From Nonomuraea spiralis (GTDB lineage: Bacteria; Actinomycetota; Actinomycetes; Streptosporangiales; Streptosporangiaceae): a stretch of 64,000 bases of DNA. Numbering within the stretch: position 1 is the stretch's first letter; each line of letters opens with the position of its first letter. The position numbers were made by a program, and so were the translations under genes. This document shows positions 6,957 to 15,809 of this stretch, one piece after another. The stretch is taken from contig NZ_BMRC01000009.1 of NCBI RefSeq assembly GCF_014648435.1, forward strand, positions 62,001 through 126,000. The letters are read 5' to 3'. The notes beneath the pieces were generated by a model. That model searched no databases, was not told the origin of the DNA, and worked only from the letters and a program-made list of their open reading frames with translations.

Positions 6957-9146
6957 TCAGCGGCCTCTCACCCGTACTTCGGCGAGGACCAGCGGGTTGG
7001 TGCCCGAGGCGAGCTGGATCCGTACGTACCGGCCGGACGTGCCGGCGGGCAGTTTGGTGCTGCTGGGCCGCCCGGCCTGCTCCTGCACGTGTACGGCGGT
7101 CACGCCCGGCGCGGTGCGGGCCTCCTCCAGCCCGTCCGCGATGATCGGCTGGTCGGAGGAGATCACCCAGTAGTCCCGCAACCGGTCACCGCAGCAGTCG
7201 GTGCGGTTCCAGATCTCCACGCTGTCCAGACTGGCCGAGGCTCCGAGGTCGACCTGCCACCAGGCTTCGTTGGCCGGTTCCGCGGTGTGGCTGACCGAGC
7301 CGCTCCAGAAGTCGCCGTTCGTGTCGCCGTCCACGGCCCGTGCGGCCGGAGCGTCGTAGCCGGTGCTCTTCTGGGTGGCCGGCTTGCCCTGGGCCAGGTT
7401 GGGCAGCGCCACCGAGACGGGGACCGGGTACGGCGCGCGCAACCGGCCCGACCTGAGCGTCGCCCGCATCGGCAGCGCGGCGGGCTCGGCCCCGGCCGGG
7501 ACGGTCACGGTGACGGGCACGTCGGCGCTCGCCCCGCCCGCCAGGTTGCCGATCCTGGTGCTCGCCGGGCTCACCGTCCAGCCTTCGGGCGCGGTGAGGT
7601 CCAGCGAGGCCCCGCGCAGCGGCTTGGAGCCGGGGTTGGTGACGGTCACCTTGCCGCTGAAGGTCTCACCGGCCTGTACGAACTCGGGCAGATCGGTGCC
7701 GAAGCGCGGCAGGGCCGACACACCGGGCGTCTCGATCTTGAAGGAGTAGGCGTACTGCCCGGTCTCGGCGGGGGTGGTGACGACCACCCGGCCCTGCTCG
7801 TCGCGCTGCCACCGCAGCGGGCCGCTGTCGGAGCCGAGCAGCGTGATGCGCGTCCCGGGGCCGACCGGCACGTCCGCGCCCAGGGTGAGCTGCTCGCCCG
7901 GCCACTTCAGCGCGGTCGCGTAGAGGACGCCGTCCTTGACGGTGTACCGGAGGTCGTCCGGACCGCCCTTCTCCTCGGCCCGGTTCCAGTACGTGGTGCC
8001 GTACATGGCCTCGCCGTTGACCTTCAGCCAGGAGCCCATGTCCAGCAGCCGTTCCCGCTGCACGTCGGGGATGGTGCCGTCGGCCTTCGGGCCCACGTCC
8101 AGCAGCAGGTTGCCGTTCTTGCTGACGATGTCCACGAAGGAGTCCACGAGCTGGTCGGAGCTCAGGTAGTCCTCGACGGGCTCGTTCTGGTTGTAGCCGT
8201 AGGAGTGCGCGATGCCGCGGCTGGACTCCCACTTGACCGGGTCGATGTCCGGCTTGACGGAGTACTCGGGCGTCTGGAAGTCCAGTTCGTGGCTCTCCAG
8301 CGCGCCGCTCTCGATCTTGCACCGGTTGGCGACCGCGACCTCCTTGCCCTTCTTGAGCGCCTTGTTGTAGTAGTCGGCGATCACGCCCGCGGTCTGCCAC
8401 TGGGCGGCCGAGCGGTCCCACTGGCCGTCGCACCACAGGATGTCGGGGTCGTAGCCGTCGATCAGCTCGCGCATCTGCGGGAGCATGTAGTCCTTGACGT
8501 AGTCGCCGCTCTGCGGAGCCCCGGTGTACGGCACGGGCTGACCGGTGTACGGGTTGGTCGCCGGCTGGCCGGTGAACAGCGGGTTGTACCACTCCATGAG
8601 CGAGTAGTAGAAGCCCGCGCGCAGCTTCCCGTCGGCGCGGGCCGCGCTGAACAGCTCCTTCGCCAGGTCCCGCTTCGGGCCCATCGCCATGGTGTCGCGC
8701 TCGCTCACCTTGCTGTCCCACAGGGCGACGCCCTCGTGGTGCTTGGAGGTGAGGACGAAGTACTTGGCCCCGGCGTCGTTGAAGAGCTTGACCCAGTCGG
8801 CCGCGTTGAACTTCTCGGCCTTCCACTGCTCGGCGAAGCGGTCGTAGGAGAAGTCCTCTCCGTACGTGGCCCGGTGGTAGCGATTGGTCTCGTTACCCGG
8901 GGAGTTCATGTAGTACCAGTACCACTCGGCGTAACTGCCGCGCGGGCCCCACGCTGGGACGGAGTACGCGCCCCAATGGAGGAAGATGCCGAATTTATCG
9001 TTGTTGAACCACTTGGGGGTCGGATGACTGTTCAGTGATTCGACGGTCGGCTCGTACGGGCCTTCCGTTGATGCCAAGGCGGGAGAAGAGATACATCCGA
9101 TGACAGTGAGCATCGAGGCGGCGAGAAGTCGGCGTAAGCGAGCCAT
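6957..9146 (-). CDS. Secreted alpha-L-fucosidase (GH29) with NEW3 and F5/8-type C (CBM32) domains
   Basis: 729 residues from an ATG preceded by GGAG. Sec signal peptide about residues 1-25 (…SPALA|S). The GH29 barrel spans about 40-390, with 'FGIFLHWGAYSVPAWG', 'LTSKHHEGVALWDS' (His136/His137) and nucleophile Asp240 in 'ILWCDGQWD'. A beta-sandwich follows. Then come a NEW3-type domain (about 500-590, 'VTNPGSKPLRGASLDLTAP') and a C-terminal discoidin-like domain (about 600-729, 'NLAQGKPATQKSTG', 'WWQVDLG', 'YVRIQLA'). It should release alpha-linked L-fucose from extracellular glycans. It lies 100 nt after the ROK repressor gene on the same strand and beside a divergent sugar-import operon. The acid/base residue is poorly conserved across GH29 and was not assigned. 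Confidence 0.93.
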   Translation of the reverse strand: MARLRRLLAASMLTVIGCISSPALASTEGPYEPTVESLNSHPTPKWFNNDKFGIFLHWGAYSVPAWGPRGSYAEWYWYYMNSPGNETNRYHRATYGEDFSYDRFAEQWKAEKFNAADWVKLFNDAGAKYFVLTSKHHEGVALWDSKVSERDTMAMGPKRDLAKELFSAARADGKLRAGFYYSLMEWYNPLFTGQPATNPYTGQPVPYTGAPQSGDYVKDYMLPQMRELIDGYDPDILWCDGQWDRSAAQWQTAGVIADYYNKALKKGKEVAVANRCKIESGALESHELDFQTPEYSVKPDIDPVKWESSRGIAHSYGYNQNEPVEDYLSSDQLVDSFVDIVSKNGNLLLDVGPKADGTIPDVQRERLLDMGSWLKVNGEAMYGTTYWNRAEEKGGPDDLRYTVKDGVLYATALKWPGEQLTLGADVPVGPGTRITLLGSDSGPLRWQRDEQGRVVVTTPAETGQYAYSFKIETPGVSALPRFGTDLPEFVQAGETFSGKVTVTNPGSKPLRGASLDLTAPEGWTVSPASTRIGNLAGGASADVPVTVTVPAGAEPAALPMRATLRSGRLRAPYPVPVSVALPNLAQGKPATQKSTGYDAPAARAVDGDTNGDFWSGSVSHTAEPANEAWWQVDLGASASLDSVEIWNRTDCCGDRLRDYWVISSDQPIIADGLEEARTAPGVTAVHVQEQAGRPSSTKLPAGTSGRYVRIQLASGTNPLVLAEVRVRGR

Positions 9147-9246
9147 GACCACTCCAAGGCGGGGGGAGACGTTGGAGGAAAGGTAGCCCGATCTCCAAGC
9201 CGACAGCAAGGGTTGTGCGAGCATTCATCCGATGTCTGGTGGGCGC

Positions 9247-10467
9247 TCACGAGCTTGCTCCACCCGTCGCCGCGCCCCAGCGCCATGGCGGGACGTCGGT
9301 GCTGGACAGGGTCTGCCCGCCGGAGGCCGCCGCGTACAACTGCTCCAGGACGGTGTTGGCCGCGAGCCCGGCCGCCCCGGTGATCGACCCGTGTTCCTTC
9401 AGCGTCGAGGGCACGATCGGCGGCGCCGGCCGTACCGTGCACAGGGTCTCGACGTGCCGGCGGAGCGGCTCCAGGAAGGTGTCGCCGGCACGCGCGTTGC
9501 CGCCGCCGACCACCACGATCTCGGGGTCGATCGCGAGCACGAGCGCGGCGATGCCGATCGCGATCTCCGCGCTGAACCGGTCGACCGCCTGGACGGCCGC
9601 CGCCTCGCCCTCGGCCGCGGCGGCGAACACCTCCTCGCGGTTGAGCCGCCGCCCGTCGGCGAGCCGTACGTCGTGCAGGAACTCCTGGGCGTGCTCCCAG
9701 CCGAGCTGCGGCAGCGCGCCGATCTCGCCGGCCGCGCCGTTCGCGCCGCGGACGACCATGCCGTTCAGCACGAGCCCCGCTCCCGTGCGGTTGCCCGAGT
9801 GCACGTAGATCATCGAGGTCGCGTCGGTGGCGCTGCCCTTCCACGCCTCGGCGAACGCGGCCAGGTTCGAGTCGTTCTCCACCGCGATCGGGCACTCGAA
9901 GTGCGGTTCCAGCGCCGCGCGCACGCTGAACCCGGCCCAGCCCTCCGCCCCCTTGGTGATGACGTCCTGGTAGACCACGGCGGGCACGGCCACGCCGATC
10001 GCCCACGCCTCGGCACGCCCGCGGCCCTGCTCGGCGAGCAGCCGATCGACGACCTTCACCGCGGCGGCGACGAGGTCGCGGGGCGTCTCGGAGACGGACG
10101 AGGCGACCGACCCCGAGCTCAGCACCTCGCCGTTCAGGTCGGCGATCTCGGCCCTGGTGGTGTGCTGGCCGATGTCGACGCCGGCCACGACCGCCGCCTC
10201 GGCGCGGAAGCGGTAGCGGCTGGCCGGCCTTCCGGCGCCGGTCGGGGCCAGCGGCTCGACCGGGGCGGCCCAGCCGAGCGTGACGAGGTTGGCGACGACG
10301 GAGTCCGCGGCGGTCTTCGAGAGCCCCGTGGCCTGGGCGACCATCGGAATGGTGAGCGGTTCCTGCCGGATCGCCTCGATCACGGCCAGCGAGTTCAGGC
10401 GGCGCAGCCGCGACTGGTCTCCGGCGCGGTGCAGCAGGCTCTTTTCACGTCCGATCAGCACGCTCAT
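9247..10467 (-). CDS. ROK family transcriptional repressor
   Basis: 406 residues. The N-terminal winged helix-turn-helix covers about 20-80 ('MVAQATGLSKTAADSVVANL'), followed by a ROK sugar-kinase-like domain starting at 'AGVDIGQHTT'. It also has 'GNRTGAGLVLNGMVVRGANG' and 'VVVGGGNARAG'. Such proteins repress sugar operons and are released by a sugar or sugar phosphate. ATG at 10467 has a GAGAGG site at 7 nt; a TTG two codons upstream is possible. It is divergent from the ABC import operon (157 nt between start codons) and upstream of GH29, so both units are likely targets. A candidate operator is listed separately. The zinc-binding Cys cluster of NagC-type ROK proteins is not seen. Confidence 0.92.
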   Translation of the reverse strand: MSVLIGREKSLLHRAGDQSRLRRLNSLAVIEAIRQEPLTIPMVAQATGLSKTAADSVVANLVTLGWAAPVEPLAPTGAGRPASRYRFRAEAAVVAGVDIGQHTTRAEIADLNGEVLSSGSVASSVSETPRDLVAAAVKVVDRLLAEQGRGRAEAWAIGVAVPAVVYQDVITKGAEGWAGFSVRAALEPHFECPIAVENDSNLAAFAEAWKGSATDATSMIYVHSGNRTGAGLVLNGMVVRGANGAAGEIGALPQLGWEHAQEFLHDVRLADGRRLNREEVFAAAAEGEAAAVQAVDRFSAEIAIGIAALVLAIDPEIVVVGGGNARAGDTFLEPLRRHVETLCTVRPAPPIVPSTLKEHGSITGAAGLAANTVLEQLYAAASGGQTLSSTDVPPWRWGAATGGASS

Positions 10468-10532
10468 CCACAACCCTCTCGGTTCCCGCGGCGCCAGGTT
10501 GACGCACGGAGTACGAACAAGCCTCTTCCATT

Positions 10533-10549
10533 AATACAGAAACTGTCTT
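10533..10549. promoter_or_regulatory. Candidate ROK operator in the divergent promoter region
   Basis: Imperfect palindrome AATACAGAAACTGTCTT (ACAG-AAA-CTGT core, 6 of 7 arm positions match) in an unusually AT-rich 30-nt patch midway between the ROK and importer start codons. Position and symmetry fit a repressor site; the assignment is inference. Confidence 0.4.
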
Positions 10550-10623
10550 TATTATTGCGCATCGCAGCCCCCCTCCGCGTCGCACGGCCCTCCGTGGACG
10601 CCTGCCCCAAGAAGGAAGCAGCA

Positions 10624-11922
10624 ATGCGCAAGTGCATCCGCGTAGTGGCCGCCGTCGGCGCGCTCCTCGCCCTGAGTGCGTGCGGCACGAAGATCCAGGG
10701 CGGCGGGTCCTCGGACGCCGCGTCCGGCCCGGCGGCGAAACCGCTGGTCTACTGGGGGAAGTGGGCCAAGGGCACCCCGCAGGCCACGCTCTTCGAGAAC
10801 GTCATCGCCGACTACGCCAAGGAGACCGGCGTCAAGGTCGACGTGCAGTGGCTCGGCAAGGCCCAGGAAGAGCAGATCAAGAACGCGATCGCGACCGGCG
10901 AGGGGCCCGACTTCTTCGACACGGCGATCGACCACACCGCCGAGTTCCGCGCCGCCGGCGCGCTCGGCGACATGTCGGCCGTCTTCAAGGCCAAGATCCC
11001 CGGCGAGAACACCACGATCGAGGAGGTCCTGCCGAAGAGCGTGCTGAAGGCGATCAGCGACGACAAGGGCTACGGGTTCGTCCCCCACAGCGTCTTCTCC
11101 GTGGGCCTCTGGTACGACGCCGCCCGCTACCCCGACTTCGCCACCACCCCGCCCAAGACCTTCGGCGACCTCCTCGCCGTCGCAGGCAAGGAGAAGGCCG
11201 CGGGGCGCCGGCCGATCGCGCTCGACGGCACGGTCAACTCCTACAACGCGTTCTGGCTCTACCAGCTGCTGCTCTCGACGGCCGGCCCCGGCACGCTGCG
11301 GCAGCTCGCCGAGGACCCCGCCGCCTGGGACCGCCCCGAGGTGAAGCGGGCGGTGACCGAGCTTGAGTCGTTCGTGAAGGCCGGGCTCTTCCAGCCCGAC
11401 TACATGGCCACCAAGTTCCCCGACGCCCAGAACGCATGGGCGGCCGGCGACCACACCTTCAACCTGAACGGCACCTGGCTCGGCAGCGAGACGGCCTCGC
11501 TGCGCGCCCAGGCGGTCAAGCCGCGCATCATCTCGTTGCCCCCGGTCGACGCCTCGAAGAGTTCGGCGGTCACGATCGGCGCGCTCGGATGGGGCGTGAA
11601 CCCGAAGTCGACGAACCAGCAGGCGGTCGCCGACTTCCTGGCGTTCGCGATGCAGAAGAAGTACATCGACCGGATCGCGACCGACGCCGGGAACATCCCG
11701 TCGCGCGGCGACTCCCCGGCTCCCGAGGAGCTCACCTCGATCCAGGAGTCGATCCGCGCCGCGACGGAGGTCAGCCTCGACTTCGACGGCGTCGCCACGG
11801 TGGCGCCCAAGTGGTTCAACGACGTCTTCCTCCCGCTCGACGACAAGCTCATCGGCGGCTCGATCGGCGCCGGGAAGTTCCTGGCCGACGGCAAGGCGCA
11901 GACCGCCGAGCTGGGAGAGTAG
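10624..11922 (+). CDS. Sugar ABC transporter substrate-binding lipoprotein
   Basis: 432 residues. Type II signal with lipobox 'LSAC' (Cys20), then the extracellular solute-binding protein family 1 fold (MalE-like): 'KPLVYWGKWAKG', 'GPDFFDTAIDHTAEF', 'AWAAGDHTFNLNGTWLG'. It captures an oligosaccharide outside the membrane for the two permeases that follow. ATG with AAGGA at 8 nt. First gene of a seven-gene run (10624-21360) in which every junction overlaps. Divergent from the ROK repressor. The ligand is unknown; a product of the adjacent fucosidase or of the DUF4832 enzyme is plausible. No ATPase gene is present, so a shared MsiK-type ATPase is likely. Confidence 0.92.
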   Translation: MRKCIRVVAAVGALLALSACGTKIQGGGSSDAASGPAAKPLVYWGKWAKGTPQATLFENVIADYAKETGVKVDVQWLGKAQEEQIKNAIATGEGPDFFDTAIDHTAEFRAAGALGDMSAVFKAKIPGENTTIEEVLPKSVLKAISDDKGYGFVPHSVFSVGLWYDAARYPDFATTPPKTFGDLLAVAGKEKAAGRRPIALDGTVNSYNAFWLYQLLLSTAGPGTLRQLAEDPAAWDRPEVKRAVTELESFVKAGLFQPDYMATKFPDAQNAWAAGDHTFNLNGTWLGSETASLRAQAVKPRIISLPPVDASKSSAVTIGALGWGVNPKSTNQQAVADFLAFAMQKKYIDRIATDAGNIPSRGDSPAPEELTSIQESIRAATEVSLDFDGVATVAPKWFNDVFLPLDDKLIGGSIGAGKFLADGKAQTAELGE

Positions 11923-12881
11923 TGGTCGCGGACACCGTGGCGCGGCCCGCGGCACGCCGAGGGCGGGCCGAGGTCGCCGGCGGCGCCCTGGACGGCGAGC
12001 GCCGCCGGCTGTACCTCCCGCTGCTGCTGCCGGCACTGATCGCCTACCTGCTCTTCTTCGTTCTGCCGTCGATCTTCGGCGTCGTGCTCAGTTTCGCCGA
12101 ATGGTCGGGGCTGGGCACCGAGTTCTCCTGGGTCGGCCTGGCCAATTACGCCGAACTCCTGTCGAGCCGGATGTTCCTGTCGTCGTTCCTGAACACCGTC
12201 CTGCTGACGTCGATCGTCGGGGTGGCGCTCTTCCTCATCGCGGTCGCCGCGATGGTCGCGCTGCGCACCGCCCGCGCCGGCGCCTTCATCCGATCGGCCG
12301 TCTTCCTGCCGTTCATGATCTCACCGATCGCGGTCGGTCTCGCGGTCTCGTTCCTCTTCAACCCGAAGGGCATGGTGAACAGCCTCCTCGGGCTGGCCGG
12401 GCTGGACGCGCTGCGCCAGCCCTGGCTCGGACCCGAGCTGATCTTCCAGGTGATCATGGCCGGGGTCGTGTGGAGCGCCGCGGGCTTCTACGTCGTCCTG
12501 GTGATGTCCGCGGTCGACGGGATCCCGCCGAGCCTGTACGAGGTGGCCCGCATCGAGGGCGCGACCCTGATCCAGCAGTTCAGGTACGTCACCCTCCCGC
12601 TGACCCGGGACATGATCGCGACCGCGGCGGCCCTGTGGGCGATCGCCGGCATCAAGACGTTCGAGATCGTCATCGCCTTCGTCGGCACGGCGGGCACCCC
12701 GCCGCTCGAAGCGCGCACCCTCGCCGTCGAGCAGTACCTGCGGGTCACGGGCGGACGCGTCGGCGGCATGGCCCAGCTCGGCGAGGCGGCCGCCATCGGG
12801 GTGGTCATGACGGCCATCACCGTCGGGCTGATCGTGTCGTCCCGCCGCATCCAGCGGCGCGACCGGCTGGAGTGGTCATGA
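11922..12881 (+). CDS. Sugar ABC transporter permease (MalF-like)
   Basis: 319 residues with about six membrane segments and the EAA loop 'YEVARIEGATLIQQFRYVTLP' region that contacts the ATPase. GTG start at 11922 uses the last base of the preceding TAG and has GGGAG upstream; the frame reads further back only as a shadow of the binding-protein gene. The 25-residue N-terminal tail is charged and Ala/Arg rich. Works with the next gene as the heterodimeric channel of a CUT1-type importer. Confidence 0.92.
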   Translation: MVADTVARPAARRGRAEVAGGALDGERRRLYLPLLLPALIAYLLFFVLPSIFGVVLSFAEWSGLGTEFSWVGLANYAELLSSRMFLSSFLNTVLLTSIVGVALFLIAVAAMVALRTARAGAFIRSAVFLPFMISPIAVGLAVSFLFNPKGMVNSLLGLAGLDALRQPWLGPELIFQVIMAGVVWSAAGFYVVLVMSAVDGIPPSLYEVARIEGATLIQQFRYVTLPLTRDMIATAAALWAIAGIKTFEIVIAFVGTAGTPPLEARTLAVEQYLRVTGGRVGGMAQLGEAAAIGVVMTAITVGLIVSSRRIQRRDRLEWS

Positions 12882-13765
12882 CCGGCCCCGCGCGCCGCCG
12901 TACGGCCGAGGCTTTCGGCGCCTCGGCGATCCTGCTGATCAGGGCCGGTCTGTGGCTCTGGGTGCTGGTCAACCTCGCCATGGTCGTCTGGGTCGTGCTG
13001 AACTCGGTCAAGACCTCGCGGGAGATCTTCGCCGACCCCGTGGGACTGCCCGGCACCTGGATGTGGGAGAACTTCGCCACCGCCTGGTCGACCTCGGGCC
13101 TCGGGGCCGCGACGGTCAACTCGGTGATCCTCGTGACCGTCTCGGTCGCGCTTGTCATGGGGCTCAGCATCCCGGCCGCGTACGCGGTGGCCCGGCTGGG
13201 CGGACGGTCGAGCGGGCCGGTCGCGACCTTCTTCGCCGTCGGGATGAGCATCCCGTTCCAGGCGTTCGCCGTTCCGATGGTGCTCATCAGCGTCGGCCTG
13301 TCGCGGTTCATGATCGACTGGATCACGGGGGCGTGGGATCCGCGCATCACCGTCGCGCTCTTCTACGTCGTGCTGAGCCTGCCGTTCAGCGTCTTCGTGC
13401 TCATCGGCTACTTCCGGTCGCTGCCCGGCGAGCTGGAGGAGGCCGCGGCCCTCGACGGCGCGACGCCGTTCAGGACCTTCTGGCAGATCATGGTCCCGCT
13501 CGCCAGGCCCGGCATCACGACCGTGGCCGTGCTGAACGTGCTGAGCCTGTGGAACGAGACCGTGATCGTGCTGATGCTGGTGCCGAACCAGCGCATGCAG
13601 ACGCTGAACGTCGCGCTGCTCAACTTCTACTCCAACATGCAATACACCTCGAACTGGGGCGGTCTGTTCGCCGGCGTCGTCATCGTCGTGCTCCCGATGA
13701 TCGTGATCTACCTCTGGTTCGGCCGCCGCATCGTGAGCGGCATGACGCAAGGCATCGGCAAATGA
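12878..13765 (+). CDS. Sugar ABC transporter permease (MalG-like)
   Basis: 295 residues, six predicted membrane segments, EAA loop 'EEAAALDGATPFRTFWQIM'. The ATG overlaps the previous stop (ATGA). Second channel subunit of the CUT1-type importer. Typical MalG features include the conserved 'SVKTSREIF…P' segment after the first helix and a C terminus ending in 'GMTQGIGK', matching the usual 'GMTAGAVKG'-like tail. Confidence 0.92.
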   Translation: MTGPARRRTAEAFGASAILLIRAGLWLWVLVNLAMVVWVVLNSVKTSREIFADPVGLPGTWMWENFATAWSTSGLGAATVNSVILVTVSVALVMGLSIPAAYAVARLGGRSSGPVATFFAVGMSIPFQAFAVPMVLISVGLSRFMIDWITGAWDPRITVALFYVVLSLPFSVFVLIGYFRSLPGELEEAAALDGATPFRTFWQIMVPLARPGITTVAVLNVLSLWNETVIVLMLVPNQRMQTLNVALLNFYSNMQYTSNWGGLFAGVVIVVLPMIVIYLWFGRRIVSGMTQGIGK

Positions 13766-14784
13766 CCGGCAATCACGCGGAAACGGATGGTCACCACATG
13801 CACGGAACGGTCGGACTCATCGGCGCGGGCGGCATCGCCAACGCGCATCTCCCGGCCTGGCTGGACCTCGGCTACGACGTCGTGGTCTTCTCCGTCGCCG
13901 ATGACGCGGAACAGCTCATCGGCCGGCACGGCGGCGGGCGGCCCGTGGCCGATCTGGCGGCGCTGTTCGACGCGGCCGACGTCGTCGACATCTGCACGCC
14001 GACGCACACCCACCGCGAGCTGGCGCTGGCCGCCCTCGAACACGGTCTCCCCACGGTGTGCGAGAAACCCCTGACCCGTACGCTCGGGGAGGCCGAGGAT
14101 CTCGTCGCGCGGTTCGCCGAGGCCGGGGTGCCGCTCTTCCCCGCCCACGTCGTACGGTACTTCGCCGAGTACGAGGAACTGTGGCACGCGGTGACGCGCG
14201 GCGACGTGGGCCGGGTCGGCGTGCAACGCCACACCCGGCAGGGACGCAGCCCGCGCAGCGGCTGGTACCTCGACGAGCGGCTTTCGGGCGGTGTGCTCCT
14301 CGACCTCATGATCCACGACATCGACGTCGCCCGCTGGATCGGCGGCGACGTCGAGCGGGTGTTCGCCCGTACGAACGTCGTGGACGGCAGCCAGAGCACC
14401 CAGGCGTTCCTGACGCACGCCGGGGGCGCGATCTCGGTGCTCACCGCGACCTGGACCACCGCCCCGATCGAGTTCCGGACACACTTCGAGGTCGCGGGCT
14501 CCGACGGCGTCCTGCACGGCGACTCCGACGAGCGCCGCACCTTCCGCTACCAGGGGCACGCCGAGCCCGGCGGGGACCTCCTGCCCGACTTCTCCCCTCT
14601 GACCAGTCCCTATCGCGCCGAGCTCGGCGATTTCGTCCACTCCATCGCGACCGGCGCCGCGCCGAGGGTCACCGCCCTCGACGGCCTTGAGGCCATGCGC
14701 ATCGCCGACGCCGTGGCCCGCTCGGCCGCCAGTGGCCTGCCCGTCGACCTTCAGCCCGCCTTGGAAGAGGTCTCTGCCGCATGA
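13762..14784 (+). CDS. Gfo/Idh/MocA family oxidoreductase
   Basis: 340 residues. N-terminal NAD(P)-binding Rossmann fold with 'GLIGAGGIANAHLPAW', the EKP motif 'VCEKPLTRT' that carries the catalytic Lys, and a C-terminal substrate domain ('GGVLLDLMIHDIDVARWIGG', with the His-Asp pair typical of the family). Probably oxidises or epimerises a sugar taken up by the adjacent importer. The ATG at 13762 overlaps the permease stop; an internal ATG at 13798 sits right at the Rossmann strand and could be the real start, since the first 12 residues are polar and unlike the family. Confidence 0.9.
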   Translation: MTGNHAETDGHHMHGTVGLIGAGGIANAHLPAWLDLGYDVVVFSVADDAEQLIGRHGGGRPVADLAALFDAADVVDICTPTHTHRELALAALEHGLPTVCEKPLTRTLGEAEDLVARFAEAGVPLFPAHVVRYFAEYEELWHAVTRGDVGRVGVQRHTRQGRSPRSGWYLDERLSGGVLLDLMIHDIDVARWIGGDVERVFARTNVVDGSQSTQAFLTHAGGAISVLTATWTTAPIEFRTHFEVAGSDGVLHGDSDERRTFRYQGHAEPGGDLLPDFSPLTSPYRAELGDFVHSIATGAAPRVTALDGLEAMRIADAVARSAASGLPVDLQPALEEVSAA

Positions 14785-15809
14785 GAATCGGAATCCTCTC
14801 GTTCGCCCACCTGCACGCGACCGAGTACGCCGCCGCGCTGCGCCGCGCCGGAGTCGTCGAGATCGCGGCCTGCGACGCCGGCCATGCCGCCCGCTCCGCC
14901 GGGGAGCCCGGCGGCCGCGCGCTCGCCGACACACTCGGCGTCGGCTACTTCGAGACCGAGGAGGACCTCTGGGCGTGGCGGCCGGACGGTGTCGTGATCT
15001 GCGCCGAGAACGTCAGGCACCGCGAGCTCGCGGTACGCGCCGCGGCCGAGGGCGTGCACGTGCTCTGCGAGAAGCCGCTGGCGACCTCGCTCGCGGACGC
15101 GGCCGAGATGCTCGAAGCCGCGCGCGCCGCGGGGACCGTGCTGATGACGGCGTTCCCGGTCAGGTTCGCCCCGGCCTACGCCGACCTGCGCGCGGCCGTA
15201 CGACGCGGCGACCTCGGCCGGATCGTCTCCATCGCGGCCACGAACTGCGGCGGTGTGCCCACGACCAGGGCCTGGTTCGTCGATCCGGCGCTGAGCGGCG
15301 GCGGCGCCCTGACCGACCACGTCGTGCACGTGGCCGACCTGCTCGCCGACCTCCTGGACGAGGACCCGGCCGAGGTGTACGCGATCGCCAACACGATCCC
15401 GAACCCGGACCGGAACGGCGACCCCGTACCGGTCGAGACGGCCGGGCTGGTCTCGCTGCGCTACCGCGACGGCGCCATCGCCTCGATCGACTGCTCCTGG
15501 TCGCGCCCGCCCGGCCGGCCCGACGCCGGGGACCTGGTCACGCTGACCGTCATCGGCACCGAGGGGGTGGCCGAGATCGCGCCCTTCGCCGACGTCCTCA
15601 CCGGCTGGAACAGCCGTGGCGCGGTCGCCTCCGGGTACGGCGCGCCCCTCGACGACCTGCTGATCCGCGCCTTCCTGGACGCGGTGCGCACCGGCGAGGC
15701 CCGCCAGCCGGACGCGCTGGCGGGCTACCGCACCGTCGCGCTCGTCGAGGCGGCGTACCGGTCGCTGACCGAGACGGCCCCCGTGCGCCTTGAGATGGAG
15801 AACCGATGA
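14781..15809 (+). CDS. Gfo/Idh/MocA family oxidoreductase, divergent cofactor loop
   Basis: 342 residues. Same fold as the preceding gene: 'CEKPLATSLADAAEML' (EKP motif), 'FPVRFAPAYADLR', and 'GGGALTDHVVHVADLLADLL' in the substrate domain. The dinucleotide loop is odd: it reads 'GILSFAHLHATEYAAAL', lacking the second and third Gly of the usual GxGxxG, so cofactor handling may differ. ATGA overlap with the upstream gene. Two such dehydrogenases in one sugar operon suggest a two-step oxidation/epimerisation (inference). Confidence 0.9.
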   Translation: MRIGILSFAHLHATEYAAALRRAGVVEIAACDAGHAARSAGEPGGRALADTLGVGYFETEEDLWAWRPDGVVICAENVRHRELAVRAAAEGVHVLCEKPLATSLADAAEMLEAARAAGTVLMTAFPVRFAPAYADLRAAVRRGDLGRIVSIAATNCGGVPTTRAWFVDPALSGGGALTDHVVHVADLLADLLDEDPAEVYAIANTIPNPDRNGDPVPVETAGLVSLRYRDGAIASIDCSWSRPPGRPDAGDLVTLTVIGTEGVAEIAPFADVLTGWNSRGAVASGYGAPLDDLLIRAFLDAVRTGEARQPDALAGYRTVALVEAAYRSLTETAPVRLEMENR

